Source: Hysterangium stoloniferum (lineage: Eukaryota > Basidiomycota > Agaricomycetes > Hysterangiales > Hysterangiaceae). Taken from it: 64,000 nt of DNA. Shown here in pieces: positions 53,230 through 64,000 of this stretch. Position numbers and translations under genes: made by a program. The notes under the pieces are model-generated. The model worked only from the letters and a program-made list of their open reading frames with translations, searched no databases and was not told the origin of the DNA. The DNA lies in contig WHVD01000176.1 of assembly GCA_015178975.1 (NCBI GenBank), positions 98,024 to 162,023 on the forward strand. Reading direction: 5' to 3'. Every line of letters begins with the position of its first letter. Position 1 is the stretch's first letter.

Positions 53230-53604
53230 TTACTCGTCCCCATGGATCACGCTGGTAAAAGCTCCCAAGGCTGTGTCTTTCACCACCTTGTGATGAATAA
53301 TCCACCCAATTATATGCAAAGCGCGTATACCCAACAAATCCGCGGATGGATTGAGGCTACCCAATAATAATCGAGCGCATGTTTGACGAGGAATATAAAT
53401 TTTTAATGTATCAGTTAATATATCGAAGGGCTTCCGAAGAATTTGATCACCGAGACGTCCGAAAATCGGCTCAAATACTAGACACGAGTCACATACCACA
53501 GCCCACGGCCTCCCATGACCGACACTTAGCATTAGCGACTTCCCTATCATGGGTCCCAAGGGCACCCATGTCAGATTCAGCGCCATTAAGAAGCATCCTT
53601 CCAA
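53230..53604 (-). CDS. Unrecognised 124-codon ORF (hypothetical)
   Basis: Open minus-strand frame reading MEGCFLMALNLTWVPLGPMI, LVFEPIFGRLGDQILRKPFD and LNPSADLLGIRALHIIGWII. Hydrophobic and basic residues alternate as in a folded protein. No second copy is in the window and no motif is recognised. It lies just downstream of the diverged 5EX exon 5 at 53658-53909, on the same strand, so it could be a fragment of an older relative. It may also be a chance ORF. Confidence 0.3.
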   Translation of the reverse strand: MEGCFLMALNLTWVPLGPMIGKSLMLSVGHGRPWAVVCDSCLVFEPIFGRLGDQILRKPFDILTDTLKIYIPRQTCARLLLGSLNPSADLLGIRALHIIGWIIHHKVVKDTALGAFTSVIHGDE

Positions 53605-53657
53605 CGCTTAAAACAGGCGATACCGATCACACGTGACCTAAATTGATGCTTCGTTTC

Positions 53658-53909
53658 TCAATCGTCTGGTCTTTTTGTGTCTTTGGCGAAATAGAGGTTG
53701 TGTAGGGTATGGACTGATATGGTTTCATTACATCTAACACAATAAAGATAAATACTCTTAGTTTTGTCCATGAATAATTCAGACCCCCGTATTAGCCTGG
53801 AGGGGCCATAAAACAATAAATGGGCTGATTTTGGGGTCTGAACTAGTATTCTGTTAACCGAATAATTTTGAGACGACAGGAACAATGTTGTTGTGACAAA
53901 AACCGGCAA
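53658..53909 (-). pseudogene. Diverged 5EX exon 5 relative
   Basis: Minus-strand text NYSVNRILVQTPKSAHLLFY, GPSRLIRGSELFMDKTKS and NETISVHTLHNLYF aligns by eye with exon 5 of other copies (SAIRILIQRPKSDIIVFDGA, SMLIRGSSSLISQS, NTPIPVLHGFLAF). It is clearly more divergent than the other copies are among themselves, and it ends in a different C-terminus. It points to an older member or a second subfamily. Confidence 0.6.
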
Positions 53910-55259
53910 TGCTCATACCCCCAAACGCGGGACCACTGCCAGATCGTATATCGGACTAGACCACTCGCTTATATTTTCTCTTTCATCGTACGAGCGCATT
54001 TTTCACCCGCACGCGTATATATGTATGCGATGGTATGAAGTGCAACCTTAGTCGTTTCCCTACAGCCCCGCTGCGCAGCGGCTGAGTCTTGGGCATCCGC
54101 TGGCCCTCTTCTATTCTAGGTCGGTCCAATTTTGTCAGTTGTGCCGTCTTTCATGGTCCGGTACATAAACCGAGGAGAAGAAGTGAAGCATTAGCCAACC
54201 CAATCAAAGCCAAACCATTAAGCATCCATCGACCTGACGCAACAACTTGGGAGCTCCCAAATCAAGCTCGGCCTCTTCCACTTTTATTTCACTTCCTTTC
54301 CATCCACTTTCAATGCCCTCTCTCTTCTCACGCTCGTCGCATTGTAGATAGGCTCCATCTTGGACAACGTCCTCCTACTCTCCCAACCTCCCGACCTCCC
54401 CAAACCCAAACCCAAACCTGTCCCCTCAAAGTCCGCGACGATGTCTATTTCCAAGAACCTCGTCGATAAATCACTGACCCGGTTTTGCTTGTGAGCTAAC
54501 TTCTACGTCGAGGCATTACAACGGACTGCATCGGTGGTAACGGCGTACTTGGTGGTGCCTCAACAACCCCTCGAATCTCGCTGGGACTGATTGCTTTGGC
54601 GTTTGAGGACAGGGTGCGGGATCCTGTTGACGAGGCTTAAGATCCCCGTCAGTGGAAGTGACGAGCGAGAGAGCTTCGGGTTGTCGACATCCATGGACAG
54701 TTGCGGCGACTGTGCTTCCTCTAAATATTCAAAGTAAATGGCATGCACGTACTCGACAAGACACAGTGGGTAAATGAGGTTCTGCGACGGGACTGTTGGG
54801 AATTTTCTTGTTAGGCCATCATGGTGCAGTGTTTGGCAAGCCTTAGACTTTGGCAATTGCCTTGAACTCTTCAACATACCTTTTCAAAGGCGACGCCCAA
54901 GAATATTTGCCCATGCTGCGTGACCCTGGTGGCAGGCTGTGTGACCCTTGCTGTGGAATTCTACGCAAAGCCGTCAGCCTGATGCCTGGATGCCTCAGAC
55001 ACGATCAGTCGACTGGCTCAGGACTTAGGCAGTGGGGATCGGGCAAGCTGGCACCTATTCAGGCCGACACTGCTGATAATGATATTTGGTTTCTTCCGAT
55101 ACTTTTACCAAACTGTGCCTCCAATTTCTCCCCATACTAGCACGGCTCCCTATGCAAACATTATGAGTATGACCCTCAAGTGATAGAGCCTTATAATCTT
55201 TTATGAATTTGAAGAGTTTATTCCCCAACGGAACGGTCAATTGTCTAAGGGTGCTGAGA
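53880..55259. other. Cassette segments: 33640-type, H copy, minisatellite remnant, 5EX 3' flank
   Basis: 53880-54200: the 33900-34240 segment. 54200-54860: H copy with a deletion. 54900-55060: minisatellite-adjacent sequence. 55060-55259: 5EX 3' flank ending near CTATCCGCC, joined to exon 3 of the next copy with exons 4-5 missing. No open gene. Confidence 0.5.
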
Positions 55260-56160
55260 GCTATCCGCCAAGGTGTGATAGGAATATCGAGGCGAAAGCA
55301 TAGCAGTCACCAGGAAGTTGCAGGGAACGTTTTAGCTGGCGAATCCTCAGTAAACACCATGAGATCAATTACATGCGCCAGCACTACTATGACTCTGCCG
55401 ATCTTCGCTTCTTCGCTGGTGCCAAGGCCGGATATAAAGGCGGTATACATATTTATGAGAAGCCATTTCCCCGGATATCCGATTTTATGGGGGTAAGATG
55501 GCCTCCTTTAAAATGAGTTTAGCATGCAATGGATGGCGTTTACCAGAACGAACATGCCTCAAGAGATCCACCCCCTCTTTAACAATTATGCTCAATTGCC
55601 CCACTGTTAGCTGTTTTTTAAGCAGTCTATTCCTTGTCTTTTCCCCCTCGCCTGTGTCTGTGAGCCTTACAACCCTCCTTTGGTGCTCCTCCACATGTCA
55701 TGTGTTGAAGAAGCACTTCCCAACCAACATGGAGATCTTGGTGCCGTACAGTAGCCTCGTCCCGATCCGCTCCATTGCCAGACCACAAAGATAACCGGGG
55801 GCGATTTAGACTTCCGTTCAATGACGAATAACAGGTTTGAGCCAGATGCTCATGGTGTCTCTCTCTCAATGTCGGACATGCCTTGCTCGATCCCTGATGA
55901 ATCTAGCAAGCCTTGCGGCGGCTCTAGGCCAGTTGCAAAAGCACGGCACTAAAAAAACAAAGAGTCCCACTCATTGGAATTGATGCTCGAAACAGAAGAT
56001 TAACATACCAGTTGCTGAACCCATGAATGAAGCGCTTTCTTGTCGATAGGTACATGCTCGTCACGACCTGGTCTGTAATAACAGACGCCATGATCCTCTC
56101 TATTACATGCCACTTGCCTCTGGAGTATATTCTGAAAATGACTTTCGAGCACTCCGATCC
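55260..56160 (-). pseudogene. 5EX family copy I (exons 1-3, partial)
   Basis: Minus strand. Exon 1 starts near 56160 and is decayed (TRALESHFQNIL-like text; no ATG seen). Exon 2 lies at about 55948-55543: GIEQGMSDIERDTMSIWLKP, then a frameshift, then LTVGQLSIIVKEGVDLLRHV with an intact GTAAACGCC donor. Exon 3 (about 55430-55260) carries an internal deletion and ends at the junction with 3' flank sequence. Exons 4-5 absent. Confidence 0.75.
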
Positions 56161-59100
56161 TGTTGCGGATGAATGTTTATTGACAAGAAATACCCAATCC
56201 TATGATGTTTCAGCAGCCGAGGCGAAGGTGCTCAAGTTTGTCTTGAAGAGTGAGTCGACTTCGTGGTGAGAAACTCGCACTTTATTCCTGACGTGCTCGT
56301 AGTATACCAATTTTCGAACCATCCCAGCACGGGGTTGGAGCCTGGTGGCTTATGATGGAGTCAGATGAACAAAGTAATTATGCCAGCTTCTCCTTCCTGC
56401 CAATGTGCATTTGGCTGGACGCTCATCCTCCATTGTTTATACAATTGGACCTTGTTAGAACTTGTACACCTATTTCATTTACATGGACATCATGATCTGA
56501 GTGACCTCATTTATGCCATCTTTTCAGCAAAATTTTTAAAATCTTTTTCTTGCATATTTATGACTATCTATATTTTCCATATTATCACTATTCCTATCCC
56601 ACTGTCACAACAGTGCCACAGATCGACATGAGCTCGGCCCAACCCCACCTCCACCCATCTGCACCCTCCCGTTCTGTGATCCAGTAGTCCACTGGCAGCT
56701 TATTCCCTGGCATACACGCTCATCCCAACCACACAAACAACATTAGTGCAATTACTAGTGGATGTTTCTCACTCGGGTTATATGCAACATTGACAATGAG
56801 CAAAGAAACAACAAAACGCCCACCAGAGAGGATAATTACTTGGCACCCATTCCCGCACAATTGCACATCGTTGCGTTGTTAGTGATAGATATAATGGGGG
56901 ATCAACCTCTTCAGAAAGAAATTGTCGTCGGCAATAGCCCATTCATTGGACTCAGCTACAATTCACTTGAGCTATAAAACTTAATTAACAATCGCTTGTA
57001 CGATCTCAGCGGAGCGTGGTTCATTTTCCAGCAGCCTAAATGGGGAAACTGAGCATGAGGGAAAGCACTCCCGCCGTTACCCCTAGTGTCCCGACCATAC
57101 GCCTTCCCACCCCACTAAGAGCCGTCATATCGGCATACGCCGTGCATTTATTTTTGTTTCCAGGAAGGAGGATAGGATGGAAGGCAACGGCACAGTGGTG
57201 GCATAAGACCGCCGAAAACCTACAGTGGTCAGTACAACGGGAATTGGAGATGGGTCTTGTACAGACTTTTCATGTTCTGTCTCTGTTTCGTTCTTCTTGA
57301 CCCCAAATATAAACAAGAGACTATTAATACGCTCTTTGGTTGTCCTGAAAGAAGACAAAGCGAAGCAACGCGTTGGTCAAGTCAATTAAAGCCAACGATG
57401 AGAAAAAAACCATCCATCGATTCTACGCAACTACCTATAGGTACTTCCATCAACCTTAACGCCTTTCCCGCAGAATTCATCTTCTCAACAGCTTTCGCAT
57501 TAATATTTTGTACGGTAACAGACGCCCTGTTCCCACTCGTCGGGTATGGAAAGAGACAATGGCTTGATTCCCAGTTCTTGTACGGGGACCTTTTCGGTGT
57601 GGCTTTTCCTTTTCTTGTTTAGCACGGGTGGTAGCCAAAGAATATCGTTGTGGCGTCGCTCATTGTCCTATAAATAAAGTGAAGAAAATAAATGAAGCAT
57701 TAGCCCACCCAATCAAGTCAAACCATGAGACAAACAACTATCGACTTGACGCACCTACTTGTGAGCTCCCAATCAAACTCGGCCTCTTCCACTTTTAATT
57801 CATTTCCTTCCCATCCATGTTCAATGTCCCCTCTCTTATCACGCTCGTCGCATTATTGATAGGCTCCATCACGGACGACGTCTTCCTACTCTCCCACCCT
57901 CCTAATCTCGCCAAACCCAAACTTTTCCCTTCAAAGTACGTGACGATGTCTATTTCCACGAATCTCGTCGAGCAATCGCTTACCCTGTGTTGCTTTCGAG
58001 GTAACTGATCGAGCTTGTATGTCGAGGGACATTACAGCGGGCTGGATCGGTTGCAACGGCATACGTGGTGGCGGCGTGAACAACGCCTCGAATGTTGACG
58101 GGGCTGATTTCTTTGGCATTTGAGGACAGGGTGCAAGATCCTGTTTCGGAGTTATGATCCCGTTGAGTGGAAGTGGCGAGCGAGAGAACGTGTGGTCAAC
58201 ATTCTTGGGCAGTTGCGGCAACAGTGATCCTTTTCCCTTTCTGCTTCCTTTTTCTCCATCTCTAGGCTTTTCGCGGATGTCTGCCGCCATGGCAATGAGC
58301 TGGAAACATTTACTGACGCTGTTCCTGTTGAAATGCTAGGAAGATTAGGAAAACTATCTCATGAGTTTTTGGGTATGACTGGGCCGGCGCTCTTGGACAT
58401 GTTGAAGTGACGAGCGAGAGAGCTTCCGGTCGTCGACATCCATGGGCGACTGCGGCAACTGTGATACTTCCTCTAGATATTTAACGGAAATGGTAGGCCT
58501 GTTCAATCTCTTTCTTATCTCCTTCTCTGGACTTTACGCGGGTTTCGACGAGACACGCTGCTTAAACGAAAAAGCTTCTACTTCGTTGTCAACTATGAGC
58601 AAGTGCTGTGACTGTGGCGGGACGATATTGTCTTGTTCGGCCGTCATGGTGCAGTGTTTGGCAAGGAGGCTTAGGCTTGGGGCCTAGCGTCGGTTCGTCA
58701 ATATACCTTATCGAAGGTGATGCGCGATAACACTTGCCCTGGATCTGGCTGTGTGACCTTGTAGTCTGTGCGGGATTATAAGCAGAGAACTACGAGCCTG
58801 ACACCTGGGTACACCAGGGTGGACAAGTCTACTGGACGCCAGCTCAAGACTTGAGCAGCCGGGGACCTAGCGGACAGACCTGATCAGGATTTTCGGATTT
58901 ATCCGACACTTCTACCTCCACTTTCTCCGCATCCTAGCACAGTTCTCTATGCAGACCTTATGAGTATGGATTTACCCTTAAATGATCCATCGATGTATGA
59001 TCCTTGATGTCAAGAGTTTATCCCCCGACGGAACGCTCAATGATTTAAGGGGGCCTGTCCAAGAACAGGTGTAAGAAGGCAAAGTTCCAAGTCATAGGGA

Positions 59101-59200
59101 TAACAATCTTAAACCATCGTTGGAACACTTTCAGGGCTGAGAAAACCATCCTGCGGATATCATACTTTGTGTTATTAATCGTACGATAGGTCAAACATCA
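56161..59200. other. Cassette spacer, H copy, minisatellite remnant and 5EX 3' flank
   Basis: 56161-56270: sequence reading TRNTQSYDVSAAEAKVLKFV, seen once. 56340-56600: AT-rich spacer with the degenerate TATCAC repeat. 56640-57260: segments shared with 33000-33640 and 38490-39060. 57270-57640: 33640-type segment. 57700-58680: H copy that runs uninterrupted through AACAACGCCTCGAATGT at 58080, i.e. the un-inverted state. 58740-58860: minisatellite-adjacent sequence. 58860-59200: 5EX 3' flank. No open gene. Confidence 0.5.
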
Positions 59201-59239
59201 TTCAGGTAATGAGTAAATACGCTAGGTATATGGACCAGT

Positions 59240-59857
59240 TTAGTCACACGCCTGTCCGTGCTTCTGCAAAAGGGATAAGTAGTTTGTGTTGGAACTTGGT
59301 GACACCCCTACAAACGGAGTCGCAAGCAGACATAGGAGTGAGTGCACTTCGTCCATCAAATTATTCAAGCTCGTGGCCAACATCTCCCCGGGGATATGTA
59401 CAACTGTCTCAAAAAAGACCAGGAAGTCGTGAAGGGGAGATTGGGCTATCCGTCCGCACTGCCGTGCGCGCAATTTCGGGTTTTGGAGATTGTGAAATTA
59501 ACGACCATGAGCCCCTTATTAGTATCGAGGAGCCAATAAACACTAAATATTTTGATTTCGGGTTCCGAATTAATATTCTGATAGCCGAATAATTTTGCGA
59601 CGACAGCTCCGCGATGGTGTAACTGTGGACTCACGCAGCATTTTAAACCCCGATGGAAACATTGATATTAATTCGATCAATGTTTTCTGCAAGTAATGCA
59701 AATGAATTTATCTTAGTCTGTAAAACGTAAAGCGCTATATCCAATAGAGTTCCATAAATGCTGTGAAGCCAAGGCTCCTGTGTGAAACAGGAGGAGAAAA
59801 TTGATATTTGCAGGAAAATCAGTTTCATGTGTCCAGGTTGGTTTTGAACGTATCTGC
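59240..59857 (-). pseudogene. 5EX family copy J (exons 4-5) cut by copia
   Basis: Minus strand. Exon 5 runs from about 59580 to 59240, with a short deletion, ending LLCLLATPFVGVSPSSNTNY and KHGQACD. Exon 4 lies at about 59850-59640 with a deletion between TKINSFA and LLAENIDRI. Sequence matching the exon 4 acceptor (GTATCTGC on plus) ends at 59857, exactly where the copia LTR begins; in copy C it continues uninterrupted at 21507-21520. Confidence 0.8.
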
Positions 59858-60646
59858 TGTTAGAGTATGATATTACAGCTCTTACATAGTCTATGATGTT
59901 CCCTATATTTTTCTGATATTTGTAGTATTTTTCCCAGCACTGTAGGTGCAGTATTGAGTGAGTTACCTAGTAAGGTAACTAATGTGTAGGTGCTTAGGTA
60001 AGCACCCTGTAGTATACTCCGCTGTGGGTGTGGGAAAGTCTCCTTAGTGTTTACTTTCCTCACACTCACAGGGTGTTTGTCAAGAGTTATTCAACTGTTT
60101 CAACAGGTTATGGGCCCCAGCTTCTAAACCGGTACATCCAGTTGTCATCTGCGCAATCCATCACTTTGCACATCTTTTCTGACAACTTCTACTTGTCCAA
60201 AACACTCTACATTGCGTTTGGATTTTATTTTGGTTATATCTCCTTGGATTTTGGCCTGATTTGGTCGCTTTTTGGACTCACATCTCACACCTGTGATTGT
60301 GCGCATTTTTCGCCCATTTAGGCGCCCGTGTCCATAAAAGGAAATATATTCCCACGCTCCAAATCGCTTGTCGTCGCTCAACTTCCTTTTTTTGGGCAAC
60401 TTCATTTTTATCACCCTTGTGACTCACCCTGTCACACCCTGTCACCTCTCTCTCCAGTCACACTCTTCCCTCACACCTCAAGCACTTCACAGTATCATCT
60501 GGGTCTGTGCCACATCATTTTCCCTTTTTAACACGGTCTTTTAGATACATTGAACTTGAACTGTTGGCATTGTGCTCTTCAGTGGGCCTTTGTTTTTACC
60601 TTCCTTGCAATATCACGGTAACCCTGTTGAGCAAGGCGGTGTTACA
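59858..60646 (+). repeat. Copia 5' LTR
   Basis: Starts TGTTAGAGTATGATATT at 59858. The 3' end is put tentatively at GGTGTTACA (60646), followed by ACTGCGAGTCC as a possible primer-binding region. The start is firm because the flanking repeat is interrupted there; the end needs the second LTR. A CCATAAAAGG TATA-like element lies near 60332. Confidence 0.65.
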
Positions 60647-60706
60647 ACTGCGAGTCCAATTACTTAGTTCTTTTTAAGTTAAATTCTTGGTGGATATTGA
60701 CGTGTC

Positions 60707-63700
60707 ATGGCATCCAGTGATACTTACAAACGTAGTGTCATATTGGGAGAGAATAATTATGAGGATTGGAGACATGACGTAATTGGTCTTTTGCGTATGG
60801 AGAACTGTCTCTCTATTGCCACTGGCAAAGAAAAACAACCTAGTGAGACTAGTTTACAGTCTGCCTGGTTGGAGCACTTCAATAAAGCAGCTGGTATCAT
60901 ATGGCGCTCTCTTGGACCTACACAGTGCACCCATGTTGACATTGATGATGGTCCTGATGATATGTGGTCTAAAATTGACAAGGCACATAATAAACAACTC
61001 CCTGCAGTTCGTTTTAGTGCCTACAATGACCTCTTTAATATTCGGAAGGAACCTGATGAATCTCTAACTTCATTAATGAGTCGTGTTGACAAGGTTTGTG
61101 CACGTGTCCAGAACTTGCGTCCAAAGGGGTACACTCTTGCCATGCTGGATGATAAGCTTGCTGCTCTCACTTTACTTCGTTCTCTGCCTGAATCTGACTC
61201 TGTGTGGACTTCATCTTTAATGATGAATACTGCTATCACATTCTCTGATGTCAAAACTCACTTTGCATCACAAGAGAGTTTGCAGTCTGCCAGAAGTTTA
61301 GAGACGGCGAACAAAATTGTGTCAAAGACTTCCAACACTTCTGGTAAAGTTCCTTGCACATTCTGCAATGGTTCCACCCACACCCAAGACAATTGTTACG
61401 AGTATGCAAATGCACAGAAACAGGCAAAGGCCAAAGTTGAGCAGAAGAAAAAGGAGTATAAAGAAAGAAAGACTGCTAAGGCTGACAAAGCTAATGCGTC
61501 TGACAAGGTATCAGAGGAGAAGAAACCAGAGAGTGCTGGAAATGCAAGTGTTTCTATTCCTGACTCTACCGATCCATCTTGTGCTCTCCTTGTCAATGCT
61601 AGTTCTGACTGGACTGCTGACACAGGTGCTTCTTCGCACATGACTCCCCATCGTCATTGGTTTTCAAGTTATACCCCATTTCAAACACCTATCCAAGTTG
61701 CAAATGGACAAATAGTTATGTCTGCAGGGATAGGAGCAGTGCGGTTTAAGCCTAAAGGGAATGGAAATGTAATAATAGAGTTTGAAAGAGTTCTCCATGT
61801 TCCCCATCTCACAAGTAACCTCCTCTCCGTCTTGTATTTGACAAAGAGAAAGAATTTCCGTGTCTCTATCTTTCATTCCACCATGTCTTTCTATTTGAGA
61901 AAGGTCTTGCGTTTCACTGCCACAGTCAATGAACATAACCAGGCCTATTTGGATGGAATGACGGTACCTATGACGGATTATGCAGGTCTTGTTACAACCT
62001 GTCCCTTGGACTCCACACTTTGGCATCGTCGCTTTAATCATCTCAATCATGCCGATATCCAGAAGCTCCTCAAAGGTGATTTGGTTGGTGGGATAAAGAT
62101 TGACTCTCACACGTCTCCTGATCCTATTTGTGAACCTTGTTTGGCTGGAAAACAGAACAAAGTGATTAATAAAATAGCAACAACACGCTATACTAAACCA
62201 CTTGCACTCATTCACAGTGATGTTCATGGTCCCTTGCCTACACAAACTGTGGAAGGGTTTCGCTACTGGATCACTTTCATCGATGATGCCTCACGCTATG
62301 CTTCGATTGCATTACTCAAAAATAAGAGTGATGCCTTTCAGGCATTTAAGCAATATAAGGCTAAAGTGGAGAACTTGCTTGGTCAGAAGATCAAGATATT
62401 CAGAGATGACAAGGGTGGAGAATATATGTCTAAGGAGTTTGATACCTTCCTTTCCACTGCTGGCATCAGCCGGCAGCATACTGTGCGGAATGAACCACAT
62501 CAGAATGGGGTTGCTGAACGCTTCAACAGAACATTGGAAGAAGGGGCTACTTCAATTATGGCTGAATCCCACCTCCCTCCCTCATTCTGGGGACATGCTG
62601 TCATTGCCATTACTCATGTGCGCAACTGCTCACCTACCACTGCTCTTAAGCATTCTGTGCCTTATACTGTTTGGCATAGTAGGAAACCAGAAGTATCACA
62701 TCTTAGGGTATTTGGCTGTACTGCTTATGTGCATGTACAGAAGGATCAACGTATTGGACTTGGCTCTCATACACAGAAATGTGTCTTTATTGGATATCCT
62801 CCAGATTATAAGGGTTGGATGTTTTACAATCCCTTGACTAAGAAGACTATTATCAGTAATAATGCTGTCTTTGATGAGAGAGTCTTACCAGGCTTGTCTA
62901 AACCTGCCATACCTTCTACTCCTACTGCTCCTGATGTTCTTCCTGATACTCCACAATTTATTGATTTGTTTATTCCTGGACCCTCTAGGTCTATTCAGGT
63001 GGGAGCCCAGCCTAATCAGATGGGAGCTCCACAGGAACCAAATCCAGTGGGAGATGGTCAGAATAATGCTTTGCCTCCTGGTCCTAGTTCCAACTCTGAT
63101 TCTAATTCTGAACATTCTGAACGTTCACCGAGTCCTCCTCCTCAACCACGTCGCAATCCACCCAGAAACAGAGTTCCTCCTAAGCATTTCTGGCAAGTTG
63201 ACCCTGCTCACATCCACAACTATAGAGAATCTACTCCTGTAGTTGAGTCCAGTGATGAGGCAGAGGATTCTCCACTACATTCTCCTCCTCCAGTTGAGTC
63301 TGAGGAAGAAGCCCTAGCTGCCAGTGAGGGAGATCTTTACATTGGTGTGGATGAAGCCTTTGAGTTTGCCTACAAGGCCAGTGCTCATGATGATGCACCG
63401 AGAACTCTCAAAGAGGCCTTACAAAGTCCTGATGCTGACAAGTGGTATGACGCTGCATATGCAGAAATGCAATCCCTGCTTGAAAATGGCACTTTTCGCC
63501 TTGCTAAACTACCTGAGGGTCGTAAAGCTATTGGCTCTCGTTGGGTGTTTGTGATCAAGCATAAAAAGGATGGGTCAATTGACAAGTTCAAAGCTCGTCT
63601 TGTTGCAAAAGGCTATGCACAACGACCAGGGTTTGACTTCACTGATACCTTTGCTCCTACTGCCAAATGGGCCACTTTGCGTGCTGTCCTAGCATTGGCT

Positions 63701-64000
63701 GCACTGGAGGACATGGAACTTGAGAGTGTAGATATCTCCTCTGCATTCTTGAATGGTGAACTTGAAGAGGAAGTATACTTGCAGCAGCCTGAAGGTTTTC
63801 ACCAAGGTGCTCGTGATGAGTTCTTACTTCTTCTGAAAGGACTATATGGTTTACGCCAGTCACCTCGTATCTGGCACAAGAAGTTGAATGCTGTCCTGCT
63901 CAGTTTGGGTTTCAAACAAGTGCTATGCGATCATAGCATTTGGGTCTTCCAAAAGGGTGATGTCAAAGTCATTATACCAGTATTTGTAGATGACATGACT
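60707..64000 (+). CDS. gag-pol: Copia Gag-Pol polyprotein (partial)
   Basis: Single frame from ATG 60707. Gag: ILGENNYEDWRHDVIGLLRM and SLMSRVDKV. CCHC knuckle CTFCNGSTHTQDNC near residue 216. Aspartic protease WTADTGASSHM near residue 303. GAG-pre-integrase/zinc region LWHRRFNHLNHADI ... CEPCLAGK near 438-480. Integrase core D-D-E in HSDVHGPLP, DDKGGEY and NGVAERFNRT (roughly residues 503-610). A Pro/Ser/Glu-rich linker follows. RT starts at GSRWVFVIKHKKDGSIDKFK near 943, with VDISSAFLNGELEEEVYLQQ. The sequence ends at the RT catalytic FVDDMT, the last codons of the window; RNase H should follow outside. The order (integrase before RT) is diagnostic of Ty1/copia. Potentially functional. Confidence 0.96.
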   Translation, partial: MASSDTYKRSVILGENNYEDWRHDVIGLLRMENCLSIATGKEKQPSETSLQSAWLEHFNKAAGIIWRSLGPTQCTHVDIDDGPDDMWSKIDKAHNKQLPAVRFSAYNDLFNIRKEPDESLTSLMSRVDKVCARVQNLRPKGYTLAMLDDKLAALTLLRSLPESDSVWTSSLMMNTAITFSDVKTHFASQESLQSARSLETANKIVSKTSNTSGKVPCTFCNGSTHTQDNCYEYANAQKQAKAKVEQKKKEYKERKTAKADKANASDKVSEEKKPESAGNASVSIPDSTDPSCALLVNASSDWTADTGASSHMTPHRHWFSSYTPFQTPIQVANGQIVMSAGIGAVRFKPKGNGNVIIEFERVLHVPHLTSNLLSVLYLTKRKNFRVSIFHSTMSFYLRKVLRFTATVNEHNQAYLDGMTVPMTDYAGLVTTCPLDSTLWHRRFNHLNHADIQKLLKGDLVGGIKIDSHTSPDPICEPCLAGKQNKVINKIATTRYTKPLALIHSDVHGPLPTQTVEGFRYWITFIDDASRYASIALLKNKSDAFQAFKQYKAKVENLLGQKIKIFRDDKGGEYMSKEFDTFLSTAGISRQHTVRNEPHQNGVAERFNRTLEEGATSIMAESHLPPSFWGHAVIAITHVRNCSPTTALKHSVPYTVWHSRKPEVSHLRVFGCTAYVHVQKDQRIGLGSHTQKCVFIGYPPDYKGWMFYNPLTKKTIISNNAVFDERVLPGLSKPAIPSTPTAPDVLPDTPQFIDLFIPGPSRSIQVGAQPNQMGAPQEPNPVGDGQNNALPPGPSSNSDSNSEHSERSPSPPPQPRRNPPRNRVPPKHFWQVDPAHIHNYRESTPVVESSDEAEDSPLHSPPPVESEEEALAASEGDLYIGVDEAFEFAYKASAHDDAPRTLKEALQSPDADKWYDAAYAEMQSLLENGTFRLAKLPEGRKAIGSRWVFVIKHKKDGSIDKFKARLVAKGYAQRPGFDFTDTFAPTAKWATLRAVLALAALEDMELESVDISSAFLNGELEEEVYLQQPEGFHQGARDEFLLLLKGLYGLRQSPRIWHKKLNAVLLSLGFKQVLCDHSIWVFQKGDVKVIIPVFVDDMT

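Larger units (their letters stand above)
59858..64000 (+). mobile_element. Ty1/copia element (5' LTR and gag-pol; 3' end off window)
   Basis: The LTR begins at 59858 inside 5EX copy J, and gag-pol is open to the last base. No internal stop or frameshift was found in 1098 codons, so the copy is the best-preserved element in the window and probably the youngest. The 3' LTR and target duplication lie outside the window. Confidence 0.9.

Noticed and set aside
1-64000. tRNA or rRNA genes
   Set aside because: No cloverleaf-like box A/box B pair or rRNA-like block was noticed by eye; a covariance-model scan was not possible.

Overview
The window looks like repeat-rich, probably heterochromatic DNA of a filamentous basidiomycete (Agaricomycetes-like). 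The basis is short GT-AG introns, a PEX13 protein of basidiomycete type, and nested Ty3/gypsy (chromodomain), Ty1/copia and PIF/Harbinger-like elements. I found no intact host gene. The organism call is an inference; no species is assigned.

Layout. (1) 1-5936, minus strand: a decayed chromodomain gypsy element (gypsy A) with two unusual ORFs downstream of pol, inserted into a Harbinger-type transposase gene (5937-7273) that itself carries a ~0.2 kb inverted-repeat insertion. (2) 7551-16560: a second gypsy element (gypsy B) with gag, protease, RT, RNase H, integrase and a chromo-like domain on the minus strand. It is bounded by two 228-bp LTR-like repeats in INVERTED orientation, and its pol is split by a 1295-bp solo LTR with a perfect 5-bp target duplication. 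(3) 16561-59857: ~43 kb of rearranged duplications of one basic cassette. (4) 59858-64000: a copia element whose gag-pol is open to the window edge.

The cassette in region 3 has three recurring components. One is an unrecognised multicopy gene, called here 5EX: five exons, four short introns with conserved positions and phases, ~530-540 aa when spliced. About ten copies or fragments are visible; exons 2-5 of the 20816-22722 copy are fully open and in phase. The second is fragments of the peroxisomal import gene PEX13 (N-terminal membrane region and SH3 domain) with a companion segment, called H, that always adjoins it. The third is short copia fragments (protease/GAG-pre-integrase, RNase H) and a degenerate AT-rich repeat. 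Two PEX13/H junctions are reciprocal, which is the signature of one inversion with breakpoints inside PEX13 and inside H. A ~4 kb part of the cassette forms a large inverted duplication (16563-20565 against 25938-30378) around a ~5.4 kb spacer. One arm later received a 407-bp solo LTR.

The main candidates for something new are the inverted-LTR gypsy element, the 5EX multicopy gene, the PEX13 duplication and inversion history, and the two extra ORFs downstream of the chromodomain in gypsy A. All family assignments come from motif reading alone. No database search or alignment program was used, and repeat boundaries without stated target duplications are approximate.
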